A stretch of DNA of 7,487 nt from assembly GCA_913031405.1 (NCBI GenBank), contig CAJWCX010000048.1, positions 1 to 7,487 on the forward strand. The letters are read 5' to 3'. Source of the stretch: an uncultured Flavobacteriales bacterium (GTDB taxonomy: Bacteria > Bacteroidota > Bacteroidia > Flavobacteriales_D > Crocinitomicaceae). Made by a program: the position numbers and the translations under genes. Below are positions 1 through 5,807 of this stretch, one piece after another. The notes beneath the pieces are model-generated. The model was not told the origin of the DNA, searched no databases, and saw nothing but the letters and a program-made list of their open reading frames with translations. Positions within the stretch are counted from its first letter, which is position 1. Each line of letters starts with the position of its first letter.

Positions 1-313
1 CATCAGACTCGGAAAAAAGAATTCTTCTTTCGCTATGCCCTATGATGACATGAGAACAACCTAAGTCCTGTAATTGAACTGCACTAACCTCACCTGTAAA
101 TGCACCCTTGTCTTCAAAATAAAAATTCTGGGCTCCTATTGCCAATCGATTAATTTTCGAACCTAATAATTCAGAAAGGAAAATACTTGGAGAAAAAACA
201 GCAACCTGAACATCATTGTCAGGAATCATTCGAGCCATTTGCTCATAAAGTTCAATAGCCTCACTTTTGAGAAGATTCATTTTCCAGTTCGCAGCAACTA
301 TTTTTTTGGCCAT
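1..313 (-). CDS. tpiA: Triosephosphate isomerase, N-terminal part (truncated by window edge)
   Basis: This encodes the first 104 residues of triosephosphate isomerase, the cytoplasmic glycolytic enzyme that interconverts dihydroxyacetone phosphate and glyceraldehyde 3-phosphate. The N-terminus reads MAKKIVAANWKMN, with the substrate-binding lysine at residue 11 in the family NWKMN motif. The catalytic histidine is H93 in the IIGHSERR motif. The catalytic glutamate and the phosphate-gripping loop 6 lie beyond the window. The reading frame is open to position 1 with no defect. The ATG (311-313) shares its A with the TAA stop of the upstream membrane redox gene (TAATG), so translation is probably coupled to that gene. 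I see no promoter of its own immediately upstream; it is probably the third gene of a leftward cluster with the DUF1599 and redox genes. The family assignment is very secure. Confidence 0.97.
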   Translation of the reverse strand, partial: MAKKIVAANWKMNLLKSEAIELYEQMARMIPDNDVQVAVFSPSIFLSELLGSKINRLAIGAQNFYFEDKGAFTGEVSAVQLQDLGCSHVIIGHSERRILFSESD

Positions 314-1248
314 TATTTATCTTTATTAATTTCTTCCATTAAACGTTTGGAATCAAAAGGATTCCCTGTAGCTTCAAAAAATATCCTCTCTTCTCCTTCA
401 TACATATATAATATACCAGGAAACTGGTATTTATCCCAAAAAATAGGATTAAATTCTTCGATAGACAGCAATTGATAATCCAATTCTTCTCCAATAAATT
501 CAAAGAACCCATCTATTTCCTCTCTCATACCATTGACGAAGGCATCCATAAAAAGAATCTTGACTTCAGGAAAATTCTTATTGGCTTTTTTCAACTGTAT
601 AATTTCTTTTCCTGCCTCCATACAATGTTCACAACTTGGATCAAAAAAACATAAAATTTTCTTTTTTTGAATTGAATTGTAAAGCCGAGTATTTTTAGTT
701 TCCGCTTCAGCTTCAAAACCAGAAGCATTGGATGGAATAAGAAAAATAAACATGGATAGTATTGAAGCTAAAACCGTGATTATAATCGGGCTAAACTTCT
801 TTTTGTCATCGCAATAATCCTTTAGAAAAGTGATTGGGATAAGAAGTAATCCAATAGTCAAAATGTTTTTAATTAAAGCCTGCAATGGCGTCATGGGTAT
901 TAATTCTCCAAAACAACCGCAGTTACTGGCATCTCCATTGATAGCCTGAACAGCCAAATGGATTGTAAAAACACTTAATAAACCTATGGTTGCCGGTATT
1001 ATGAGCTTCCGCAAATAAAAAGGTAGTAGCAGAAGTATGGCAAGAGAAAACTCAAAACCAATTAATAACCTTGAAAGTATTCGTGCAGTATCATACTCAA
1101 TACCTACAGCACCTAAATATTTTGTTTCAAATGCACCAATACCCAAAGTGGGAACAGGATATAGCTTTGCTAGCGCTGATAAAATGAAAAGAGCAGAAAC
1201 TAAAATACGAATACCCCATATAATTTGATTTTTAGATTGATTTGTCAT
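313..1248 (-). CDS. DoxX/MauE-type membrane protein fused to a thioredoxin-like domain (BT_3928-like)
   Basis: The predicted protein has 311 residues. About five hydrophobic segments (roughly residues 10-30, 57-78, 82-102, 125-143 and 153-172) make up a DoxX/MauE-like membrane domain. An NCGCFG motif (C110, C112) lies in the loop after the third segment, as in MauE-type redox proteins. Residues about 185-311 look like a thioredoxin fold: FDPSCEHC carries a CxxC at 206-209, and QFPG (P277) sits where thioredoxins have their cis-proline. If the N-terminus is cytoplasmic, the C110/C112 loop and the CxxC domain both face the periplasm and could exchange electrons or disulfides; this is inference. 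I recall a Bacteroidota family called BT_3928, also found beside tpiA. The substrate is unknown. The gene ends in a one-base overlap with tpiA, and 57 bases separate its start from the upstream DUF1599 stop. A role in disulfide or redox handling is likely; a link to glycolysis is not implied. Confidence 0.85.
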   Translation of the reverse strand: MTNQSKNQIIWGIRILVSALFILSALAKLYPVPTLGIGAFETKYLGAVGIEYDTARILSRLLIGFEFSLAILLLLPFYLRKLIIPATIGLLSVFTIHLAVQAINGDASNCGCFGELIPMTPLQALIKNILTIGLLLIPITFLKDYCDDKKKFSPIIITVLASILSMFIFLIPSNASGFEAEAETKNTRLYNSIQKKKILCFFDPSCEHCMEAGKEIIQLKKANKNFPEVKILFMDAFVNGMREEIDGFFEFIGEELDYQLLSIEEFNPIFWDKYQFPGILYMYEGEERIFFEATGNPFDSKRLMEEINKDK

Positions 1249-1305
1249 AGTTTTTTTTTCAAAAATAATTCAATAATCACGATGAACGACAAATTTAACA
1301 GTTCT
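1249..1305 (-). promoter_or_regulatory. Intergenic region with possible Bacteroidota promoter elements for the redox gene-tpiA pair
   Basis: On the minus strand this AT-rich gap holds two exact matches to the Bacteroidota -7 consensus TAnnTTTG: TAAATTTG (1297-1290) and TATTTTTG (1267-1260). The second has a TTG (1292-1290) 22 bases upstream, within the usual -33 spacing, but it would leave a leader of only a few bases. The first gives a more normal leader of about 35-40 bases but lacks a -33 TTG. Such AT-rich motifs arise easily by chance, so the region is only a candidate internal promoter. Read-through from the DUF1599 gene is equally possible. Confidence 0.25.
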
Positions 1306-1851
1306 TTAACCTTGGGAATCTAGGTGAATAAGGGCAAAAACTGCATAGTTGAGCATATCAAAATAATTACCCTCAGCACCTTCACTAGCTACTGTTTTCC
1401 CTTTATTGTCCTCTATTTTTTTGATTCTCAATATTTTTGTTAAAATTAAGTCGGTTAATGAGCTAACACGCATATCCCTCCACGCTTCGCCATAATCGTG
1501 GTTTTTACTCTCCATAAGTTCGAATGCCTCTTTAAAAACCTCATCATACCACTTTAATGCTGTATCACTCATAAGTTCTCCATCTTCAAAATCAAAATCA
1601 TGTCTCAATTGAATGACAGCCATAACACAGTAGTTAACAATAGATGAAAAGGCATCTTCAAAACTCTCCCCTACTTTATTTTCGCCTGTAACTTGAATGG
1701 TTCTAATCCGGTTGGCTTTTATGAAAATTTGATCCGTCAGAGAGCTTGGTCTCAGTATTCTCCATGAGGTTCCATAATCAAAAGTCTTGTTTCTGAATAT
1801 TTCTCTGCAAACATTGATTACTTTTGTGTATTGTTCTGTTGTTTTTTCCAT
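1306..1851 (-). CDS. DUF1599 family protein with two tandem copies of the domain
   Basis: This 181-residue, probably cytoplasmic protein has no signal peptide or membrane segment. It consists of two copies of one domain, about residues 13-84 and 104-177. The copies align at a nearly constant offset of 94-95 residues: DYG (25-27 and 119-121), a W-R pair, SSLTD (36-40 and 130-134), an R-I pair, and NYC/NYA followed by a hydrophobic stretch (73-82 and 168-177). This signature matches DUF1599 (Pfam PF07659), which has been grouped with nucleotide-modification-associated domains. A nucleotide-related role is therefore suggested but unproven. The helical pattern with a late D/N-Y motif is reminiscent of MazG-like all-alpha pyrophosphatases, but I do not see the classic EExxD metal motifs. 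The gene starts at ATG 1849-1851, diverges from folP with eight bases between, and leads the leftward cluster with the redox gene and tpiA. The family call is confident; the function is unknown. Confidence 0.85.
   Translation of the reverse strand: MEKTTEQYTKVINVCREIFRNKTFDYGTSWRILRPSSLTDQIFIKANRIRTIQVTGENKVGESFEDAFSSIVNYCVMAVIQLRHDFDFEDGELMSDTALKWYDEVFKEAFELMESKNHDYGEAWRDMRVSSLTDLILTKILRIKKIEDNKGKTVASEGAEGNYFDMLNYAVFALIHLDSQG
1819..1826 (+). promoter_or_regulatory. Candidate -7 promoter element for folP, inside the DUF1599 coding sequence
   Basis: TACTTTTG is an exact match to the Bacteroidota -7 consensus TAnnTTTG. It lies 33 bases before the chosen folP ATG, which would give a leader of about 25-30 bases. 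The nearest upstream TTG (1787-1789) is 29 bases away, too far for the usual -33 spacing, so only the -7 half is convincing. Its position argues against the upstream in-frame TTG codon at 1824, which it overlaps, being the real start. Confidence 0.4.
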
Positions 1852-1859
1852 TTTTAGAA

Positions 1860-2708
1860 ATGTATATCGATCAAAAAATATATAAGGCCCAAAGTATAAA
1901 TGTTAAAGGGAGTTTATTCCATTTTGACGAGCCAAAGATAATGGGAATTATTAATTTGAGCGAAGATTCATTTTATGAAAATAATGCGGAAACTCCTACC
2001 AAAGAAATCATTGATAAAATTGATGCTTTTATTAAAAACGGAGCGGACATAATTGACCTTGGAGGGGCTTCAACAAGACCGAATTCCAAACTCCCAAGTG
2101 TCAAGGTAGAAATGTCACGTATCATGCCAATACTTAAGTCTATTAGAGGAAAATTCCCTAAAACACTAATATCTGTTGATACGGTAAGATCAAAAGTAGC
2201 CGAAGAAGCTTTATTAAATGGAGCAGATATCATTAACGATGTCAGCGGTGGTTATTCGGACAAAAGAATCATGAACGTAGTTCAAAAATACAAATGTCCA
2301 TACATACTGACGCACAATATCGAAAACAGTATTAATAGCCAAAAGCTAGAAAGCCAAAATACAATTAAAGAGGTGATTCGTTTTTTTTCAAAAAGAATTC
2401 AAGAACTTCAGAAAATTGGTGTCCATGATATCATTATTGATCCAGGTTTTGGTTTTTCTAAAACAATTCAGCAAGACTATGAATTGATTAAAAACTTCGA
2501 AATGTTACATCTATTAAATACTCCGATTTTAGTGGGTGTATCGAGAAAATCACTCATTTATAAGAACCTAGAATTAAAACCGGAAACATCTTTAAATGGT
2601 ACTACTGCAATTCATTCATTCTTAATTTCAAGAAACGCCTCTTTATTCCGAGTTCATGATATAAAAGAAATGCAAGAGGTAAAAATGTTATGGAAGGCAT
2701 CATTTTAA
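1860..2708 (+). CDS. folP: Dihydropteroate synthase
   Basis: The 282-residue product is dihydropteroate synthase, which joins p-aminobenzoate to hydroxymethyl-dihydropterin pyrophosphate in folate synthesis and is the sulfonamide target. It is a cytoplasmic TIM-barrel enzyme. The family motifs appear in order: MGIINLSEDSF (28-38, with metal-binding N32), the GG-STRP loop (68-74), SVDT (105-108), NDVSGG (126-131), DPGFGFSK (194-201), GVSRKS (226-231) and RVHD (264-267). The residues expected to bind pterin and substrate (D107, N126, D194, K230, R264) are all present. Two places differ from the usual form: loop 1 reads SEDSF where TPDSF is typical, and THN (151-153) stands where MHM or MHW is common. 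Length is normal. ATG 1860 is preferred over an in-frame TTG at 1824, because the upstream stretch adds 12 atypical residues and overlaps both the divergent DUF1599 gene and a likely -7 element. Identity is very secure. Confidence 0.96.
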   Translation: MYIDQKIYKAQSINVKGSLFHFDEPKIMGIINLSEDSFYENNAETPTKEIIDKIDAFIKNGADIIDLGGASTRPNSKLPSVKVEMSRIMPILKSIRGKFPKTLISVDTVRSKVAEEALLNGADIINDVSGGYSDKRIMNVVQKYKCPYILTHNIENSINSQKLESQNTIKEVIRFFSKRIQELQKIGVHDIIIDPGFGFSKTIQQDYELIKNFEMLHLLNTPILVGVSRKSLIYKNLELKPETSLNGTTAIHSFLISRNASLFRVHDIKEMQEVKMLWKASF

Positions 2709-2743
2709 TGGTATCTCGGTGTCCATTTTGAAACTTTTTTAAT

Positions 2744-2751
2744 TACATTCG
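2744..2751 (+). promoter_or_regulatory. Weak candidate -7 element upstream of the T9SS cargo/PorP gene pair
   Basis: The 69-base gap between folP and the secreted-protein gene contains TACATTCG, one mismatch from TAnnTTTG, ending 26 bases before the ATG at 2778. The only nearby TTG (2728-2730) is 13 bases upstream, shorter than the normal spacer. I see no hairpin terminator for folP in this gap, so read-through transcription from folP is also possible. Confidence 0.22.
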
Positions 2752-2777
2752 TAGATTATTACGTAAATTTAGGTCCT

Positions 2778-3710
2778 ATGAGATTTATTTCCTTCTTTAT
2801 TTCACTTTTAAGTGTATTATTGACTTTTGCTCAGGCCCCTACTGCAAACTTTTCCCTATCGGAAAGTCAATTATGTCAGGGAGACTGTATTACACTTACT
2901 AATAATTCTTCAGGTAACCCAATCAATTTCGAATGGACCTTTCAAAATGGAACTCCAGGAACTTATAACGGAGCAAATCCTGGACCGGTTTGTTTTAATA
3001 CTCCAGGAACATTTGCTATTACTTTAAACGTATCAAATACTTTCGGTTCAAATCAAACGGCTCAAACCGTTAATGTGGGAGCAACTCCATCTGTTACTGC
3101 AAGTATTTCAGATACTCTGAATGGTGTATACGTTGAAATCCCGGATACAACCATAAATATGTATGAAGAGGCGTATTTATATGCTATAGGAACCCCTCCA
3201 GGGGGAAACATGATATGGTACCCAAGTGGAGTTCCTTCTGATAGTATAAATCCACTCCCCAATGATTCATTAATAGTTACTCCATTTTATGATACTTATT
3301 ACGTAGCGGCATACACCACACCTGAGGGATGTACCTCTTATGATACCGTTTTTGTTGAAGTCATTTTTCAGCACCCAGATGATACCATTGGAGTGAGAGT
3401 TGCTCTTCCCAATTCCTTTTCCCCCAATGATGATGGTGAAAATGATGTTTTCAGAGTTTTATCAAATGTTGATGCTGATCAAAATTTCAGTAATGGTTTT
3501 TATGAAGGTGGCGCGATAGTGGAAATTGATTTTAGGATTTATGACCGTTATGGACAAATGGTATTTAGAACCACTGATCCACACGAAGGTTGGGATGGAA
3601 TGTATAAGGCAAAGCCAGTTAATCCTGCCACATACTCTTACATATTAGAATATCGTCTCATCAATGGAGTTTCTGATTTATTAAAAGGAAACGTAACCTT
3701 ATTTAGATAA
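2778..3710 (+). CDS. Secreted PKD-domain protein with type B (gliding-motility type) T9SS sorting domain
   Basis: The 310-residue product starts with a signal peptide (basic residue, hydrophobic core at about 3-17, A-Q-A at 18-20). Residues about 22-100 are a PKD-like domain (ANFSLSES near the start, FEWTFQNG at 51-58, PGTFAITL-V at 76-85), with cysteines at 33, 37 and 72 that could form a disulfide. Residues about 105-196 form an Ig-like domain of the kind common in Bacteroidota surface proteins (W-YPSG at 147-151, TYYVAAYT at 173-180, GCTSYDT at 184-190). Residues about 209-310 are the gliding-motility-associated C-terminal domain (CHU_C/TIGR04131 type): LPNSFSPNDDGENDVF, then IYDRYGQMVF, GWDG and a final KGNVTLFR. 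That domain sends proteins through the type IX secretion system by the type B route, typically with a partner PorP/SprF protein, which is encoded 5 bases downstream. No catalytic domain is visible, and the protein is very short for this class. Binding or adhesion is plausible but unproven. Confidence 0.92.
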   Translation: MRFISFFISLLSVLLTFAQAPTANFSLSESQLCQGDCITLTNNSSGNPINFEWTFQNGTPGTYNGANPGPVCFNTPGTFAITLNVSNTFGSNQTAQTVNVGATPSVTASISDTLNGVYVEIPDTTINMYEEAYLYAIGTPPGGNMIWYPSGVPSDSINPLPNDSLIVTPFYDTYYVAAYTTPEGCTSYDTVFVEVIFQHPDDTIGVRVALPNSFSPNDDGENDVFRVLSNVDADQNFSNGFYEGGAIVEIDFRIYDRYGQMVFRTTDPHEGWDGMYKAKPVNPATYSYILEYRLINGVSDLLKGNVTLFR

Positions 3711-3715
3711 ACATT

Positions 3716-4726
3716 ATGAAAAATCTTATCCTGTTTATATTTATTTTATCGGTAAGTCAATTAATAGCTCAGCAAGACAAGTCGGTGAGTATGTGGTCGC
3801 AATCTCCAATGATGTACAATTCAGGTGCCGTTGCGACAGGTGAAGAAGACATGACTTTCTTCACAAACTTCCGGTATCAATGGTTCACAATAGGTAATCA
3901 ACCCATGCGAACGAATATTCTAAATGCCAGTTTTAAAATTCCTGATGGTTTTTTGGGTTCTAACAATTTTGGTATCGGCATCAATGCTGTCAATGATCAA
4001 ACTGGAGATGTTGGTTTGATGACTACAGCCGTTTCTGTGCCTATTAACTATACAATTGCCTTAGACAGAAGAAACAAATTATCGGTAGGGATATCACCGG
4101 GTTTTTATCAGCAGGGGTACAATGCATCACTTCAAACTTGGGAAAATCAATGGACAGGTAATGGTTTCAATAGCGGTATAAGCTCGGAACCATCCTTAAA
4201 CGATTCATATGCTACTATTGACATTAGTACTGGAGTATTTTTCCAGCATACATTAAGAAATAAGACCTCAATTTATGGAGGTGTTGGCTTGAACCACCTC
4301 ACAAAACAAAAAGTTAACTTTTCGTTTGCGGGAGATCGTTTGTATATGCAGACCGTTATTCATGCCGGGGCGAATATCTTTACACGAAAAAGAGATCTGA
4401 GAATTCAGCCACAGCTTATGTATTTTAGAACGGGTCCGGGATCAAATCTAATAGGAGGTATTTCATTAGAACACATATTAAAAGAAGGATCAGCAATTAC
4501 CAACATCAACAAAACGGTGACCGTTAATTACGGATTCTATTACAGGTACAGAGATGCCTTAGTCACTACTTTTGGTTTTAAATTTAAAGGCTTCCGAATG
4601 GGTGTTGCATTCGATGCTAATTTGTCCTATTTCAATCAGGCAACAAATAGTCTTGGTGGGTTTGAAATATATTTAAAGACCCTACATCTTTACAAGAAAT
4701 CCAATAAAAGAGATAAAATCTTGTAA
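3716..4726 (+). CDS. PorP/SprF family type IX secretion-associated outer-membrane protein
   Basis: The 336-residue product has a signal peptide (residues 1-18, cleavage likely after LIA before QQDK). The mature N-terminus SMWSQSPMMYNSGAVATGEEDMT corresponds to the family pattern in which a short segment precedes an N-P/A-x-x-G-like motif. It then continues as alternating beta-strand sequence typical of an outer-membrane barrel (for example FFTNFRYQWFTIGNQP at 48-63, then repeated short glycine- and aromatic-rich strands such as FGIGINAV and NYGFYYRYRD). The last strand is near FEIYLKTLHLY and is followed by an unusual basic tail (KKSNKRDKIL). Members such as SprF and PorP help attach or secrete specific T9SS cargo; SprF serves SprB. 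The 5-base gap to the cargo gene makes a two-gene operon and a cargo-partner relation likely. The family call rests on overall resemblance plus context; cargo specificity is inference. Confidence 0.88.
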   Translation: MKNLILFIFILSVSQLIAQQDKSVSMWSQSPMMYNSGAVATGEEDMTFFTNFRYQWFTIGNQPMRTNILNASFKIPDGFLGSNNFGIGINAVNDQTGDVGLMTTAVSVPINYTIALDRRNKLSVGISPGFYQQGYNASLQTWENQWTGNGFNSGISSEPSLNDSYATIDISTGVFFQHTLRNKTSIYGGVGLNHLTKQKVNFSFAGDRLYMQTVIHAGANIFTRKRDLRIQPQLMYFRTGPGSNLIGGISLEHILKEGSAITNINKTVTVNYGFYYRYRDALVTTFGFKFKGFRMGVAFDANLSYFNQATNSLGGFEIYLKTLHLYKKSNKRDKIL

Positions 4727-4733
4727 TATCCAA

Positions 4734-5624
4734 TTATTTATTATAAAGCCCTCCAGTGTGAACGAAGAGGACTTTTTTATGCATCAAACATTTTGACTGT
4801 ACATATTGCTTTAAAGCATACATGACCTTGCCAGTATAAACGGGTTCAATTCGAAATGTATGAGAGTGGTTGAATTCTTCAACAAAATCAGTCAAAACAG
4901 CATCATGTTTTGCATATCCTCCAAAATGAAATTGGTCTAAAACAATAATTTTTGATTGATCAAACTTCAAATCAAATTCTTTGTGAAGCCATTTCATTTC
5001 TTTAATGGAATCATATCCTTTTAATACAGGAACCACGACCAAAGTGCTATTTGGATTCATTGCTGATAGGATTCCCATACTCGTAGTAGAGGTTCCTTGT
5101 GCTACGAATATAAAATCAAAATCATTGCTTGTTTCTTGAATGATTTCCATACAGCCCTCAACCCCCTCTTTATTAGCCCCCCCCTCCGGGATATTCCATA
5201 TGCGATCTACATCCGACATAGATATTCCGTTGGTACGCTTATCGGTAAAATATTGTTGTCGGTTTATAAATCGCAAATCCATATTCAAATCATGACAACG
5301 CTTAAGAAGGGCGTTTGATGATTGATTCAATTCATCACCTCTAATATATGCTCGAGTTTGAATACCGAAGTCATACCCCAATGAAGCTGTTGCCAACAAA
5401 TGATTTGAATAAGCTCCTCCATATGTTGATATTACATTACATTTGTTTTGTAGTGCACCGATAAGATTCCATTTTAATTTTCTCCACTTATTTCCGGAAA
5501 CCTCTGGATGAATGAGATCGTCTCTTTTAACGAACAAATCAGTCGTATGGTGGTTATTAAACGTAAACGAACACAGTTGTGACCTAGAAATCTGGTCATT
5601 ATATTTTCGTAAATTAAAGCTCAT
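4734..5624 (-). CDS. PLP-dependent ACC deaminase/D-cysteine desulfhydrase-like enzyme
   Basis: The 296-residue product belongs to the fold-type II PLP enzymes related to 1-aminocyclopropane-1-carboxylate deaminase and D-cysteine desulfhydrase. VKRDDLIHPEVSGNKWRKL (32-50) carries the expected PLP lysine K46. YGGAYSNHLLATA (68-80) is the family substrate/cofactor loop, and IPEGGANKEG (145-154) is the conserved Gly-rich segment. QGTSTTS (176-182) stands where the phosphate-binding loop normally reads GTGTT, and EPVYTGK-MYAL (260-271) and HTGGLYNK form the C-terminus. The protein is shorter than the roughly 330-residue characterised members, mainly through compact linkers and an end directly after HTGGL. 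Substrate cannot be told from sequence, and true ACC deaminase activity should not be assumed. The gene is convergent with the PorP-like gene (7 bases apart). Its ATG overlaps by two bases, as CATG, the probable start of the divergent DUF5522 gene. A G8 tract lies inside the gene. Confidence 0.88.
   Translation of the reverse strand: MSFNLRKYNDQISRSQLCSFTFNNHHTTDLFVKRDDLIHPEVSGNKWRKLKWNLIGALQNKCNVISTYGGAYSNHLLATASLGYDFGIQTRAYIRGDELNQSSNALLKRCHDLNMDLRFINRQQYFTDKRTNGISMSDVDRIWNIPEGGANKEGVEGCMEIIQETSNDFDFIFVAQGTSTTSMGILSAMNPNSTLVVVPVLKGYDSIKEMKWLHKEFDLKFDQSKIIVLDQFHFGGYAKHDAVLTDFVEEFNHSHTFRIEPVYTGKVMYALKQYVQSKCLMHKKVLFVHTGGLYNK
5177..5184. repeat. Homopolymer tract of eight C (G8 on the coding strand) inside the PLP-enzyme gene
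   Basis: Eight consecutive C on the plus strand read as GAG GGG GGG GCT on the coding strand, encoding Glu-Gly-Gly-Ala at about 147-150 of the PLP enzyme. Gly is usually GGA or GGT in neighbouring genes, so two adjacent GGG codons in this AT-rich DNA stand out. The frame is intact here. Gain or loss of one base would shift the frame and remove the C-terminal half, so slippage or a sequencing miscount are both worth bearing in mind. Confidence 0.6.
5577..5609 (+). promoter_or_regulatory. Candidate promoter for the DUF5522 gene, inside the PLP-enzyme coding sequence
   Basis: A TTG at 5577-5579 is followed after 22 bases by TATTTTCG (5602-5609), one mismatch from the Bacteroidota -7 consensus TAnnTTTG, with acceptable -33 spacing. 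Transcription would begin around 5614-5618, leaving a very short leader to ATG 5623 or a more usual one to ATG 5641. The match is modest and lies within a coding region of the opposite strand. Confidence 0.28.
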
Positions 5625-5805
5625 GGATGATGACTTTTCGATGTTTTCGAAAAAAAATAAATTGAATAAGCAGGACTATTACATCAGCCAAGATGGGTAT
5701 ATTGTATTTACTGAAAAGTATCATCTTAAAAGAGGTCATTGTTGTAAAAATCATTGTAAACACTGTCCTTACGGATATGAAGTGAAAATAGATAAATTCA
5801 AATGA
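5623..5805 (+). CDS. DUF5522-family cysteine-rich miniprotein
   Basis: This is a 60-residue protein with no signal peptide or membrane segment. The core DYYIS-DGYIVFTEKYHLKRGHCC followed by NHCKHCPYG matches the small DUF5522 family of Bacteroidota and related bacteria, whose function is unknown as far as I know. Four cysteines in a CC-x3-C-x2-CP arrangement (within residues 38-46), with nearby histidines, could bind a metal such as zinc or an Fe-S cluster; this is inference. The start is uncertain. ATG 5623 overlaps the start codon of the divergent PLP enzyme within CATG, while ATG 5641 gives 54 residues and better leader spacing from a candidate promoter. A further in-frame ATG at 5512 would put 37 non-family residues over the PLP gene and is unlikely. 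The gene ends 2 bases from the convergent acyltransferase stop. Confidence 0.82.
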   Translation: MDDDFSMFSKKNKLNKQDYYISQDGYIVFTEKYHLKRGHCCKNHCKHCPYGYEVKIDKFK

Positions 5806-5807
5806 AT

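Noticed and set aside
1824..1859. Upstream in-frame TTG start that would lengthen folP by 12 residues
   Set aside because: The added residues are hydrophobic and unlike DHPS N-termini, they overlap the divergent DUF1599 gene, and the TTG lies inside the likely -7 element.
1973..2233. Minus-strand open frame of 86 codons inside folP
   Set aside because: It is fully covered by the well-supported folP motifs on the other strand and has no family resemblance.
5512..5622. Upstream ATG extending the DUF5522 protein by 37 residues
   Set aside because: The extension is antisense to the start of the PLP-enzyme gene, has no family resemblance, and would make the protein unusually long for DUF5522.
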